From Heterobilharzia americana (Eukaryota > Platyhelminthes > Trematoda > Strigeidida > Schistosomatidae): a DNA stretch of 64,000 nucleotides. Shown here piece after piece: positions 1-11,995 of the stretch. The position numbers were made by a program, and so were the translations under genes. Location: NCBI GenBank assembly GCA_944470555.2, contig OX104134.1, positions 102,170,701-102,234,700 on the forward strand, written 5' to 3'. A model generated the notes under the pieces. The model ran no database searches and was not told the origin of the DNA. It worked only from the letters and a program-made list of their open reading frames with translations. The first letter of the stretch is position 1. Every line of letters starts with the position of its first letter.

Positions 1-2
1 TG

Positions 3-40
<38 letters not shown>
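3..40. repeat. (TA)n microsatellite at the window edge
   Basis: Uninterrupted TA dinucleotides run from the window start to about position 39. The tract is cut by the window edge, so its true length is unknown. Confidence 0.9.
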
Positions 41-1140
41 CGCCTGGAAAAATTGTCATATAACAACTGAATAATAAAGTGTCTTATTCCACTAATTAGT
101 TGTGACACTAGAGATAAACTATGAGAATATTCAAGTTCATCCTGTTTAAGTGAGAAAGAGAATCATTTTGTTCATTTGAGAGGTTCGTGTGCATCTGAGT
201 GATTGCAAACTATTATGGACATCATTCAGTGAAACACGAAGTACCGGAGAGCTCTTCTGTATAGCTATTTTATCCCAGTCTGGAACTACTCAGTAATGCG
301 AATGCACAGTCATATGTTGTAGCGGATGCTGGATGACTACGTTTAGTATTGAGCATGATACTATCCAACCACTGGGTTTGAATCTTATCCTTATAGCGTG
401 GTTTAGAGGGAATATCATGCTACTTCTTCAGTAAAGAACTTTCTTCACACCGCACTTGGCCTACCCTTTAAGTTATGGGTTTTTATTAAAAATCCAACAG
501 TTTATTTCAGTTATCTTCTCTTTTAGGCCATATATTACAGTAGAAAGGAGGAACAAACAATCAACTTTTGTATACACATGTTTGCCTCGAATATTTTAAA
601 TAGCTATTTTCTTTTACGTACTGAGTATTCAATGGAGAACACACTAAGAAAATTGTGGTAACGATCCGTATTGGATTAGAATTCTAGAAGGCAATGTTAT
701 CAGTCATCTGCAGAACACTTTACGAGGATATATACAGGCTGCTTAGCAGTCTGAGGACTGATAGGTTTCAGAATATTAATAATAATATGTCAGTAGCCTG
801 TCGATTATTGGAATCCTTCTTAATCCAACACACATGAGTTAGTTGGATGAATTTCATCAATCACGGGCAATAAATTTCGTTGGCAATCAATACAATAAGC
901 ATAAGGTGTGTCTGTAGGTTGTGTATAAAGTTTGACTAATCAAGAAAAATGAGAAGGTATGTAGCTTTATTTTTCTGAAAGAGAGAAAGATAGGGCGGGG
1001 CGGTTGTTGACAAATGGGAAAGTACAGGAGTTTCTGCATCAAAGGAATAAAATCATGATGGTCAAATGCTTTCCTGGAAACCAGGTTCTACTTCTTCTGC
1101 ATATGTCTATGTTCGAAGACAAATACAAGCTTATAGTAAA
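41..1140. other. No recognisable gene or repeat
   Basis: AT-rich DNA with no open frame of note and no similarity to the repeat families seen elsewhere in the window. It is probably intergenic or intronic. Confidence 0.4.
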
Positions 1141-1332
1141 GATGGATAGTGGTTAGCAGAGGAATACAGGATGTGCATTTCGTCCTATTCAGGACTAGTC
1201 AGCTTGATGTACCTGCCTCCCAGTGAGTGTTGTTCCCACTAGGGTTTGGACTCGGGAGCGATCGCTTCAAATGCCAGAGCGTTATCCACTACACCACCGA
1301 GCCACAATAGCCACTTCTTGTGTAGTTCTGGC
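1141..1332 (-). mobile_element. Sm-alpha-like tRNA-derived SINE with degenerate hammerhead motif
   Basis: Read on the minus strand, the block holds a tRNA-like half (GGCTCGGTGGTGTAGTGG at about 1,308-1,290, resembling a pol III A box, then a B-box-like GAGTCCAAACC near 1,250). This is followed by a hammerhead-like half between about 1,216 and 1,158. The GAAA core box (rc of 1,178-1,181) and a GTCC...GGAC-type stem II are recognisable. The CUGANGA box reads CTGACTA (rc of 1,196-1,202), so one invariant G is lost. Schistosome Sm-alpha repeats are known to join a tRNA-like promoter to a hammerhead ribozyme. This copy should be catalytically impaired. Confidence 0.6.
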
Positions 1333-1351
1333 TATAATAAAGGAGGCATTT

Positions 1352-1430
1352 TAACAGGAGCTCATATGTCAATAGAGACCGATCAATTCGGTCCAATCAA
1401 CGACGGCATAATACAAGCAATAACACTAAA
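1352..1430. repeat. Dispersed repeat module with GACCGA/TCGGTC hairpin
   Basis: About 75 bp recur almost unchanged at 22,871-22,942, and part recurs near 33,180-33,212. The core contains GACCGATCAATTCGGTC, a 6-bp perfect hairpin with a 5-nt loop. It lies directly beside SINE copies at 1.3 kb and 22.8 kb, so it is probably part of a SINE-associated composite repeat. Confidence 0.55.
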
Positions 1431-2242
1431 TACCAACTAACCTAGACATTATAATGAACATTTTTTTTATGGAATAAAAGTCAAACAACTACAAAATTCT
1501 GGTTTAATTCAGATATCATTTTATTAGCTTGCATTCAAGGCCTTTTGGATATGTAATCAGTATCCTTATACGGCTTATACGTCTAATGTATTTTTTTAAT
1601 GCAATTAGACTGAAAGCAAATACCAGCCTTACTGGAAGAGATTTTGGTAGTGTGAAACTGTCCACATCTTCATTCGTGTACGACCTGTAGATTCTTGGTT
1701 CGATCTGTCTTAAAGTTGTGGACGTATTCTTTCATGGAGTTCCAGAAAGACATGAAACATCTGCCTTCGATTTCCAGGCTTTTAATAATGATCTAAATGA
1801 TGTCAGCCTATGAAGAAAATCATTTGCATCTTATTTGTATTGATATCTGTAGGTTTAGAGTTTGTGAACTGAAAGCTGTGAATATTAGTCAGTGTTTTAT
1901 ACTTTTAGCTGTTATATTTTTTTTTTATTATAACTACAGCGTCAGGGTTCTTGGAATACTGTTTACTTAATAAACTTTGTCTAGGCATAACCGTTTAACA
2001 TCTAGCTGTAGTACGAGTATATGTTCATCACGTGACTGCGGTTGACAAACAAACAATAATGTATACATAAAAGCTTTAGTGAACTATTAGTTAGACGAGA
2101 TTAAAAGCGAAGTTAGAAATATTTTATGCCAAATCATGTTCAAAAATAAGATATTGTCATCATATCCAAACTGGTTTTCCACTGGGCAACCAAATACACA
2201 ATCCAGTTATATCCAACTATCTATTTTCTAAAAATGATTAGT

Positions 2243-2386
2243 GTCTTGGTTATATTGTGTTCTCTGAGCTCGGTTGTTTAATTGTGAAGCTTTCATCGTC
2301 TTTCTGGACGACATTATCACCACTAACTTCAGTATGTAGCTTCACAATTAAACAACCGAGCTCAGAGAACACAATATAACCAAGAC
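2243..2386. repeat. Perfect 49-bp inverted repeat (foldback, MITE-like)
   Basis: Positions 2,243-2,291 are the exact reverse complement of 2,338-2,386, with 49 of 49 positions matching by eye. The 46-bp spacer contains a small nested hairpin (TCGTC...GACGA). No coding capacity is present and no clear target-site duplication was seen. A foldback or MITE-type element, or a recent inverted duplication, are both possible. Confidence 0.85.
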
Positions 2387-2959
2387 CATCCACATGAGCT
2401 ACAAATATTCTCCTTTATCTCAATGACTAATGTTCATCTTGATGGCGTAAAAGGGATATCTAGTTCCTGAGGAGAATTCTAGTTGATATTTCTATAAGAA
2501 GTTGAACTAATACAATTCATTTATGCAAATGTTCTTCTGTGACTCAAATGCATAGTAGTCGTTATGTCTCCTAGTAGGCTTGTTTACTTGGCTATAATAC
2601 ATAATGACACAATAATGCTCATTGGATTTAGGTTTTATTAAAAATGTATTCCACGTAATCCCTTCATACTTCATTTCTTGAAGACTGTAGATTATGTGAC
2701 CCAACATAAATCCTAGTGACGCACACGTATCCACGCATTATCTTCATTTTAGTCGTCATTCCAAATTTAATTCTTTCTTGTAAGCATTTAATAATTTTAC
2801 CGCCTTGACTACTTTCTTCATTATTTTTTTTATCCTTCATCTACTTGCCTTCTAGCTTGATGTACTAATATAACATGCAGCAACTTGGACCCGTACATAT
2901 CCTCACAAATTGATGCCGTAGATTACATGTACCTGACACCCAAAGTTTTCAAGCATGAG

Positions 2960-4540
2960 GATAGGAAATTACCGATGAGTAACGGGGTACTACGTGGTGA
3001 GTTGGAATCACAGGTGGTACCGTCAGACTAACTGAGTTCTCTGACCATCCCAGTCTACGACATCGGAGAAACGTCTTCCTGTAACAACAATTGGGGAATT
3101 CGTTTGAATCATATTTTGTCCATGATCCTTCGGTCCACAGTTATCCGACGACTAACTGGAGCTCGAGAACAGCAAACTCTAGAGAACCAGGTTGGCTTCA
3201 GTTTGACGTGAACGATGGAGCGATGATCATATCTTCACCCTTCAACAGGTTCTGGAACACAGGCGTACTAACCGACCAGTGGTCGACACTTGTCATATTT
3301 GTTGATCTGAAGGTGACGCTTGACTCTGTTGACCGTGGGGTATTGTGACAGTGTTTGACTGTGAGGGGAGTACTGTGCAAGCACACAACACTGATCAAAG
3401 CTCTCTACTCGAACTCACGCAGCCGTGTAAGGACTCATGGAGAGTTGTCATGTGAATTGATGACAACTAATGGTGTCCACCAGCAATGCCCCCACTGTCA
3501 CTGTTCCATTTCAACTGCCTTATAGACACGTACAAATGGACATAACACTAGGTAGTACGTGTGACTTCACAGGGATTGACATAGTCACTGGAGGTCATCT
3601 GGCTGACTTGGAGTATGTAGACGATATATTATCCTGCTGGATGTAGATGCTGATGCAATGCAGGGTCTTCTGGAGGCGTTAATCAGGAATCTCAGTATGC
3701 TTGGTGTGCATCTCGCTGGCACCTGTACCTGTCAAATGTAAGATGTAAGATGATGCTCCAGTGCTGACTGGTGTGCTGCAAGCACTTCAAGTTGAATGAT
3801 AGGGAGTGAAGTGAGGTGAAGTGGTGAGATGTGTTGACCACTTGACTTCCTTTGGAAGTTGCATAAACCCGAACGGTCTGGTTCCTGACAAAATTCCAGT
3901 TCGGACAGAGAATGCCCGTTTGACATTTGTCAACTTGCGTCACCTGTGAGTGACACTGGCACTGACTGGCGAGTTTTCCGAGCATCTATCAAAGGATGAG
4001 TATACTGTGCTTCAGTGCGTTCTGCCTTGTTGTAAGACATGGGGGTTGAAGGTAGACGACATGGTAGGGGCGAGGGGGGGAGGGGGGGTTGCAGGTGTTG
4101 ATCATAGATATCGTGGTTGCATTGCTGGTCGTTTGGTTGAATTTCTGTGTGAGCAATTTTGAGGTTGGGGGAAGGGTACTGAGCATGATATAGTTGGGGA
4201 TTCGGTTGAGGAGGTTGTGAACCTACGTTGTGTGTGGTGGCTTGAACTTGTGTTATGCATACTGAGTCAGTGTCTACATCGATGCGCCAGTCTACTGGAA
4301 GTTAGATTACTTTAGAAGGGGGTTCAAGGTGGCCAGACCAAAACATGACCTCAGTAAATGAAATCCCTAACTGTTGATATGTGCAGTGTTGGGAAATGTA
4401 GACTATCTGGATGGGGTCCCAGAGACAAAAAGGAATCACTGGTTGAAGACTCTTGGTGACATGACTGAAAATCGATTGCAGTGGCCCAGATCTATTTACT
4501 CCTTGATATCTGGAGCTTGAATGTTCACAAGAACTGCTAT
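2960..4540 (+). pseudogene. Dead RTE-clade non-LTR copy A (RT to 3' end)
   Basis: Broken frames match the RTE reverse transcriptase of the near-intact copy at 35-39 kb. About 3,150-3,200 encodes a GAREQQTLENQVGF-like stretch, followed by a VFVDLKVTLDSVDRGVL-like palm motif near 3,300, where the intact copy has AAFDSVDREVL. A degenerate catalytic region lies at about 3,615, with a C-terminal domain to about 4,510. Stops and frameshifts are abundant. Positions 3,223-4,258 are almost identical to copies B, C and D. Unlike those, copy A keeps normal RT sequence to the left of 3,223. Confidence 0.75.
4067..4088 (+). other. G-run tract with G-quadruplex potential inside RTE copy A
   Basis: Runs of four, seven and seven G are separated by CGA and A. 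The same tract recurs in copies B (23,885-23,904, minus), C (43,999-44,018, plus) and D (51,645-51,664, minus), with runs of four, six and six. Confidence 0.6.
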
Positions 4541-6995
4541 CTTCAGATTATTGTTGCCTGTCATTTTATACAAATAACATCTTTTATTTTACTAAGTTTA
4601 TTTCTGAGTAAGTTTATAAGTTTAATTTCCTTCTAATTTCATCCTTTTAGGAATCCCGTGCAGAATTTTTGTAATTTTTAAAAACTTATTTAGCAACAGT
4701 GACGAAGATATGAATTCTTTCTTTCTCTTTGTTCCCTGTAACTATGTGAATAAACTGAGGCACACATCCGTTAGGTAGTAAAATCTCATCGATATTTTCG
4801 AGTTCCTTATTTCGATTTTCCTGTCCACTGCGGGGTTTTTTTCCTTTCTAGGTGCAAATGTTCAAAACTTTGTTTTACTCATCCTTTGTAGTTTTCTGAT
4901 ATTAAGGTTGCAGTTCAAACATATAATGGTAGCAGCTGAATTATCGGAGATCTCAGCAGAATTTGAATGACTAATGTTCGGCTTACTAGCTTGGCGTCCA
5001 GCTGAATATACTACTGAGTAAAGTAAGCAATTGGAAACCATCACCAATGATTTTCAGACTTGTCTAAGGAAACCAGTATGATCTAATCAGTGAGAGGCCA
5101 TTTCATTCATTTACGGCCAAGATCATCAGTGGCATGTCAAGCTAGTAAAATCTGCAAATTGACGTGAGTGGTTTTCAACTACTCACGTATATTTGAATCA
5201 AATTGTGCTGCGTTCTAATGCATAATTATTAGATTTAGAGAGAGGCTCATATGCTTCGTTAGTTGAAATGTTTCAACGCTGCCGTGTCATGTGTATGAAA
5301 CCTTGATCTAATCAAGCTGTAACGAGTGGCTGGTAAATAATTCTAGATATTGAGTTTTGTAATGAAATCAGGGTCAGCCATTCAAAAATATTAGATTTTT
5401 CTGGATATTTTTAAAAACAAATTTTAGAAGTGTACTTCACAAAGGCATTCTACTGAAAGACTGACAGTTTTCTTTTTAAAGCTGGAGAAATATACTAGAT
5501 GCATACAAACGTGTTCCGCCTTTTCATGAAGTCAGTGTTGATGAAATCACATAATCAAATGATACTATCCATGAACAAGAAACCTACACTTTCCTACGTG
5601 GGTCAAAGCAACAGTCACAGTCTCACCATATATTGTTCTCGTAACCCGTAAATTTTCACTAATCTGATCTTATTTCAGCTGATATTGCGTTTTTCAGTAA
5701 ACTTAACACGTTTGAAATACTCGCAATTTACTCAACTTAAAGTCTGGTTACCAAGAAACTCAGCATTATGGAAATTGGTTCAATAGGTATATGTTTTGCT
5801 AAAGAAGATGCCTATGCCTTTTCTGAACTATCTTTTGCGGTGAAATTTTGAAGCGAACCAATAAATCTAGGGAATTTCTTTCTTGTAGTTCAGAAAAAAT
5901 TGTGAAATTCGAATCAGAGAATAAAAAACTCTGTCTGTGTACTTCATTGACTAGCCTAGAATTGTTATAAAGGTCAAAATTTACTTACTGATCATCACAT
6001 CTCAGTCAAATCGTCCGAAATATCCACAACTGGTAAATTATTCCATGAACAAAATAGTGTAAGGATCACTAGAGTTGAAAGAAATTAAGGACGAAACCTA
6101 ACTGCTAACTTCTTTCTTATTATTTTGATCTAGTGGGTAAAATGTTGAAAAATCAAAACAGGAGGCAAATAAACTTTTCACATGAGTCATTTAAAATCAG
6201 GATTTCTTAGGAATATCGGTTTAAAAACAAAAACGATGTGCTTTTGAATTTGAGTTTTACATAAACGAAATTTCTCATAGGATAATGGTTAAAATTACAT
6301 TTGGAAGATAAGTAGCCCAACTCTAGCCTATCTAACTGCCAAGAGGAACAAACAAGTCGGAATCCTGAGAGCGAATGAGAAAACAGTGTTGGATAGACCT
6401 TTCATTTGACTTCTGCAAAGTATTTTCCATCAGTGACAACACACTAGAATGCTGCCTTGTTCTATGCAAGAGTAGCGTTTTATTTCTGACAGACAACTTA
6501 ATAGCACTGCATCGACCGCTGTTTCTTAGTTGACGAGGATACTTAATCAAAGTGGGTTTATTCACTGCTTGTTTATTCCAGCAGTAGCCTTCACGATGAG
6601 CGCACTGAATGACCTAGGTAAAAAGTGTGTCTAAACGGATGTAAATTCCCAGGAATATCGGATAGGTGTCAGTAAGCACAAAACCCAAGTGAGGCAGTTC
6701 TACGATATAATTCTGCGCAATGAATGGCTGTCAAAAAGTCATCCAGTAAATAATATTATATTTCTGTGAACTACATCAAAAGATAAACTAATCTAATATG
6801 GAACTAAACTTTACCATAGTACTTATGTTCCACACTAACAGCATGTAGTGACTGTTTAACAGTTTTCAGCCACCTAACATTAGATAAATTAAGTGAACAG
6901 CTAATTCATAATCAGTGTACAAAATTAAAAGGCCGTTATCGATTTGAATACAATGTTATTTTACAAATGTACGAAATAAGGAGGAAATAAGGCTG

Positions 6996-6997
<2 letters not shown>
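4541..6997. other. No recognisable gene or repeat
   Basis: AT-rich sequence with only short chance frames. Nothing matches the repeat families found elsewhere in the window. Confidence 0.35.

Positions 6998-7084
<87 letters not shown>
6998..7084. repeat. (TA)n microsatellite
   Basis: About 87 bp of uninterrupted TA dinucleotides. Such tracts are length-unstable and hard to call in long-read consensus. Confidence 0.95.
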
Positions 7085-7377
7085 CTAATCAATAGCATTT
7101 GAGTGAGTAAGCACTTGACTATCAATAAAAAATGTTGATTTGTTTCATAGATTCATTCATTACTATATGAAACCAGTTCAAGTGACAGTAAATATTGTAG
7201 CCTTGAATATAAGTGTCTGCTTTCGTGTTGTTTTCAATTGACTATTGAGACCTTTATGTGCAAATACAAAATATGTACATGAATCTACATACTTTCTCTG
7301 TTCAACTTATTTTGAATTTATGATCTAATGGAATAATTGTTCATACACCTTTAGGGTTAGTCAAAGTCAACATTTTG

Positions 7378-7500
7378 AATGATAGTGGAGTCTAGGACGC
7401 TTATTTCGTTCTGTTTAGGATTCACCAACTGGATGTACCTACATCATAGTGAGTATCAGTATTCCCATTCAGATTCGGAATAAGCTCTGCTAGCCATGAG
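7378..7500 (-). mobile_element. Degraded Sm-alpha-like SINE
   Basis: The same architecture as the SINE at 1,141 is visible on the minus strand. A TACATCCAG stem-I strand is followed by a degenerate core (TTGGTGA in place of CTGANGA), an intact GAAA, and GCGTCCTAGACT. The tRNA-like half is reduced to a short remnant near 7,480. The core mutations predict an inactive ribozyme. Confidence 0.45.
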
Positions 7501-9240
7501 CAAGCAAAATTACACTAAAATGAAAAAAGGGGCAAGATCGAAGCACTCGTTCATGGACTCCATATGCTAGCAGTGACAGATATTTCAGTACAGCGTAACA
7601 ATCATCGGGAAGTTACAAATATGAATCAGTGAGTAAGTAGTCAAAATAATTGTACTCTGATTAACAAATGAAAGAATGTTTGATAATACTAAGCAGTTAT
7701 TTCTGGCGTAGGACACCTCAACAGAGGGTAAAATTAGTTTCTGTAAACGTTGGTCTGAAAACCCACTTTCCTAATTCGTGTTGGAATCTAACTTGTAGGC
7801 ATAATTATAAAAACTGGAGTTTTGTCGTTGCAGATAAACAAGTTCACTGTTAGATGGCAATTAGCATGATCTACTAGCGTGCAATAGCGACTATTGTGTG
7901 TAATTCGAAATAATGGCAGAGATCTTTAGCTCAGAATGATAATAATGGGCTTTGGTGTCTTTTTGATAAATGTTTCGTCATATAGTCTGGTGATGATACA
8001 TCAAAAAATTTCAAGTCATCTTCAAATCATTCAAGAAATGTAATAGCGCCATTAACAAAGAAGTTTCAAGATCATATTCTTATCTGACTTCACTTTGTCA
8101 TCTTTGTTCATGGCGTTCAGCAAAAAAATGATGGACAAACTTATTTTAAAACGACAACGAATAACAGTGACTACGTAATCTCGGGGTTAGGCTACCCGAT
8201 GAATACCTTTCACTATGAAGCCCCAAATTTTATTCGTGTTGAAATTCAGTGTTCTCAGCATCTAAGTAACTAACCTGACATACTCAATATTCAGGCGTGT
8301 AGCACATTTTAAAAAACTACTCATTCCGTTCTCAGTTTTCAATCTTAACGTTGTGTTAAGGAGCCGAAATTTTACTTTTTAGGTTCTTAAAGAAGTCATA
8401 CACTTCCTGAAAGCACCTACAAACGATCAACATACTTCCAGTATCTGGCAAGTGTGTTCAATACAGTGAGAATGAGTTAGATGACAAATAAATTCTGGGA
8501 CGCGAAGATCTATGAATTTGTAGAGTTAAGCTTTCAATTACACTGTCGGCCTCAAAATAATTGAGGCTACAGCGGGTAGCATCAGTGGCTGCTGAAGATT
8601 TTCATCAAATCTGTCAGAACTCCTGGTGTTTGTTCTGAATTGGATGAGTAGCCACCAAACCATTTGCAAATTATACGGCCCATATCGGTATTTCTCACAG
8701 CTTAGTAATTATTCAACTTTCCAACCGTAGTACTAGTAGGGTTCCGGTTGTCCTACTCGGGGAAATCTACATGTCAGCGTGAGTGATATCTAAGTACTCA
8801 TGTTTTTTATCGGTATATTTAATTTGTTCTGTCCCTAAACATAATTTCTGGGCGCTTGTCAAATTATACCATATTTCTTGTCTCCTCCAGCTTCCTAATT
8901 TAGTTGGACAACTGCCGTCGTAAATGCTAGGTCTTTATTGGCATTATACCACTCAAGAAGTAATTCGTCCAATTTACTATACAGGGAACTCAGTGACGAC
9001 GTCTCTTCTATCGTGGTGACTACAGTGCCGATTCGATCGTTTGAATTCGGTTAATACTTAAGGCTGGATAGAATACAGTTGATTACGACTTAGTAAACAA
9101 CCCATTTCAAAAGTATAACCTATAAAATATTGCGTAAAATGGCACAGATGTTTCGATAAATATGAGACCAGATTTAGATGACTAAATGAAATCATATTTA
9201 GTATAATCCTATATAGCTTAAATCTATGCGATCAATGTAT
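7501..9240. other. No recognisable gene or repeat
   Basis: AT-rich sequence without a convincing frame, RNA gene or repeat-family match. Small introns or exons cannot be excluded by eye. Confidence 0.35.
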
Positions 9241-9701
9241 AGCTGATGTCACATGATCTAGACTGATAGAAATAATGAAAATCTAACTGATTAGTAACAT
9301 CTAATTCAATTTTCTAAATTATTTGTAAATTACGAATTAACTTCCTGTTGACATGACTGTCAAGTCCTGATTATGGGCCGGAGGTCATAGGAATCGTTAC
9401 CAATTTACCAGTTAGCTAAGTTTACTGACACTGCGGTGCCTATATTTCCGTGTTAGATGCCAGGAGACCATTGGTAGAAAACCCTCATCATCTAGATTCC
9501 ATGACTGCTGAAATTCTTTGCGAAGGCATTTTTGCAGAAATTCATTTTCTCCAGGCAACTGAAACTAATATTATCACTCAGTAGTGGATTAAGAAGTTAG
9601 TGTCCTAAGTCAAGTCGTTAAAGTGTTCCAATCTATACCAGTGAACCAGTTGTTTGATATCGTGACTACTATGAATCGGTAATGAAACTATCAGGGTTAT
9701 T
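9241..9701 (+). repeat. 460-bp direct repeat flanking the Ty3/gypsy fragment, left copy
   Basis: This block matches 13,286-13,752 in the same orientation. The lengths are 461 and 467 bp. Six differences are visible, and each is a single base missing from this left copy. Five are in short homopolymers (T5 to T4, CCC to CC, AA to A, GGG to GG, AAAA to AAA) and one is an A missing after CAGGG. No substitutions were noticed. It ends about 11 bp before the 3' LTR. Confidence 0.9.
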
Positions 9702-9711
9702 CTTTAGGATT

Positions 9712-10051
9712 TGTCCTGGTGCGAACTTGACAGACGCAAAGACCAATCACTAATTATTCGGACTTGTTATATACCCACGAATACGAGACCAAGGAGGAAC
9801 ACGATAGCGTAGTCGGATGGAATAGTATATTTGGATGGTTGTACCAAAATACCGATGCGTTCCAACTAACTGGCTAGAGAGTCGAATACGAGCAATGCAA
9901 CGTAACACGACAGCGTGCCAAATGGCGAGGATGCTTGACCGGGTGCCTTCAGCTTAGCGAGTCCAGTTAAACTATCAAGGTCAGCATCAATGTCGAAAGT
10001 CGTCAAACCCTAGGCTATTGATTTTGGGGAAGTGTGTGACGCTACAGATCA
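9712..10051 (-). repeat. Probable 3' LTR of the Ty3/gypsy element
   Basis: On the minus strand the block starts TGATCTGTAGCGTCACAC and ends CACCAGGACA, giving the TG...CA termini expected of LTRs. It is preceded by a purine run (CTAGGGGGGAG, rc of 10,052-10,062), a good polypurine tract. A TATATAAC box lies near 9,770 on the minus strand. About 340 bp is close to the LTR size of CsRn1/Boudicca-type trematode elements. No matching 5' LTR exists in the window, so the boundaries are inferred from one copy only. Confidence 0.6.
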
Positions 10052-10062
10052 CTCCCCCCTAG
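10052..10062 (-). other. Polypurine tract next to 3' LTR
   Basis: The minus strand reads CTAGGGGGGAG immediately before the LTR TG. This is the expected primer for plus-strand DNA synthesis in Ty3/gypsy elements. Confidence 0.55.
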
Positions 10063-10548
10063 TGGGTTCGTGAGGACCCTAAGACGATACCAGCCGGAAG
10101 TAAAAACCCAGTGGTTTCTCCACTGGTAAAACTCTTCCGATGGGCTCACTGCGTGAGGTGGCCCCTGGTTGTCTGAACTTATTCTAGGGTGTCGTGGCAA
10201 TTAAATAATAAAATACAATAAATCGAATTGTACGTCGATCGCGGTCCTCAGTTCCTTTTGACGTTCCGTCCAGTGCTCGTTGCACCTGGAATATAAATAA
10301 AAGTCTTTAATACCACGAAAACGTTTCGTAAAAATGGGAATTACTTATATATAAACATATCGAAAATAAAATTTACGCTTATTTTCACCGTTTTTTTTAA
10401 AAGTTTCGTTACATGGTAATAAAAATTGATATAAAAAGGCAAAGTGTACGAGGGTTTGTGCATTGCCGGTAAATAAGAAAAATAGTGCCTCGGAAAAATA
10501 ATTTGTAAATAAAAAAAAAATATGGTTGGCACATTTTATTTCACACCG

Positions 10549-10794
10549 CTAAGTTGAATATGACTTTGGATACTCCGGGAACCTGACGGTTCGACCTGAT
10601 CGTGTTTTCTGTTGCGCCGATGGTTGTTGCAGCTGTGCATTACCAGGCACATCGTCAAGAATTTCGATAATTGAGTCATCCGTCGGTCGGCTGTAGCGAG
10701 CTGAAACGTCACTTATAATGGGGTTGCCTTCGAAATAAGCTGGTTTCAAACGGTCGATACTGACAGTATATTTACGTCCGTCTCGCTCAATTAT
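10549..10794 (-). pseudogene. Pol C-terminal tail of the Ty3/gypsy element
   Basis: The frame downstream of integrase reads DGRKYTVSIDRLKPAYFEGN and ends with a basic, proline-containing tail (RSGRTVRFPEYPKSYST). This segment usually closes pol in CsRn1-type elements. A single-base shift at about 10,795 separates it from the integrase frame. Confidence 0.65.
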
Positions 10795-11995
10795 AGAATT
10801 TCTCGTGTCGCTTAATCACTTTGAACGGCCCGTCGTAGGGTGGTTCAAGTGGTCGACGAACGGCGTCGTGGCGAACAAACACGTGTGATGTCTTCTGTAA
10901 ACTGGGGTGAACGAAAACATCAGTCGTTTGCGGTCTAATCGGAGAAGGCCTAACTGAACGCATTGCGTTTGTAAGCCTAGTCACGTAAGATGCCCTGTTA
11001 GGAAGATGTTTGAAAGTTGAAGGGGAAACAAACTCACCTGGTAGGCGAAGAGTGGTCCCATAGACGAGTTCTGCAGGAGTGCATCCAGCATCAACTTTCA
11101 ACGCGTTACGAATACCTAGTAGGACTAGAGGCAGAGCCTCGGTCCACTGAGGTATGTTTGCAGCTGAAAGGGAAGCTTTCAGCTGTCGATGGAAACGCTC
11201 TACCATGCCATTTGCTTGTGGATGGTAGGCTGTCGTTCGGAACCGAGTGCAACCTAAAAGTGCCGTTAGAGCGTGAAATAATCCACACTCAAATTGGCGC
11301 CCACGGTCGGTTGTGACGTAAGGTGGACATCCGAAGTTCGCGATCCATCTTTCGACGAAAACACGAGCAACTGTTTCAGCAGTAATATCCTTAATAGATA
11401 CTGCTTCCGGCCATCGTGTGAAACGATCAACACAAGTGAAAAGGTAGGTACATCCATTAGATTCTGGTAGGGGTCCTACAATGTCTATATGGACGTGCCC
11501 GAAATGCATGTCTGGGGCTGGAAAAGAACCCAAAGGGCTTTTCGTGTGTCGCGTGACTTTGCACTTTTGACAAGCTAAGCACGACTGAGCCGACACCTTA
11601 ACGTCTTTGTTCATCCCAAGCCAGCAGAAACGTTGTGCAATAAGCCTGAAGGTGGCTCTTACACATGGATGGGACAGTTTGTGCAACGTATTGAAGACGT
11701 TGCGTCGACTATTCTTCGGAACTATTGGGCGTGGTTGACTAGCAGAGACATCACACAAAATTGTATCTTTGTCCGATCCAACCGGACAGAGTCGCAGCTT
11801 GAGAGTTGTGGACGACAACTCATGATGCAGCTCAAGGTCTTCCTTTTGACGCCGAGCTAGTTCAACGAGATCAATACCCTCGATATGATTTATCGAAGCT
11901 ATTCGAGATAGTGCATCGGCTACGGAGTTATTTGCTCCAGAAATGTGGCGGATGTCTGACGTGAGCTGGGAAATGTGATCCAGCGTCGCGACTCA
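10787..11995 (-). pseudogene. Ty3/gypsy integrase with RNase H-integrase linker
   Basis: The enzyme inserts retroelement cDNA into the genome. The frame is open from about 11,995, beginning [19 protein letters not shown] and then SVADALSRI, the usual end of the RNase H connection, and runs to 10,787. An HHCC zinc finger (H...H then CLACQKC) is followed by the catalytic core: HIDIVGPLP (first Asp), TTDRGRQFE (second Asp) and [11 protein letters not shown] (Glu). [11 protein letters not shown] closes the C-terminal domain, and no chromodomain was seen. The [14 protein letters not shown] and [11 protein letters not shown] stretches are typical of the CsRn1/Boudicca clade. The frame breaks from RNase H near 12,000 and from the pol tail near 10,795 by single-base shifts, so this is a broken or mis-sequenced pol. 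Confidence 0.85.

Noticed and set aside
1250..1320. A functional tRNA gene
   Set aside because: Only the A- and B-box-like parts remain and no cloverleaf can be drawn. It is the tRNA-like half of a SINE.
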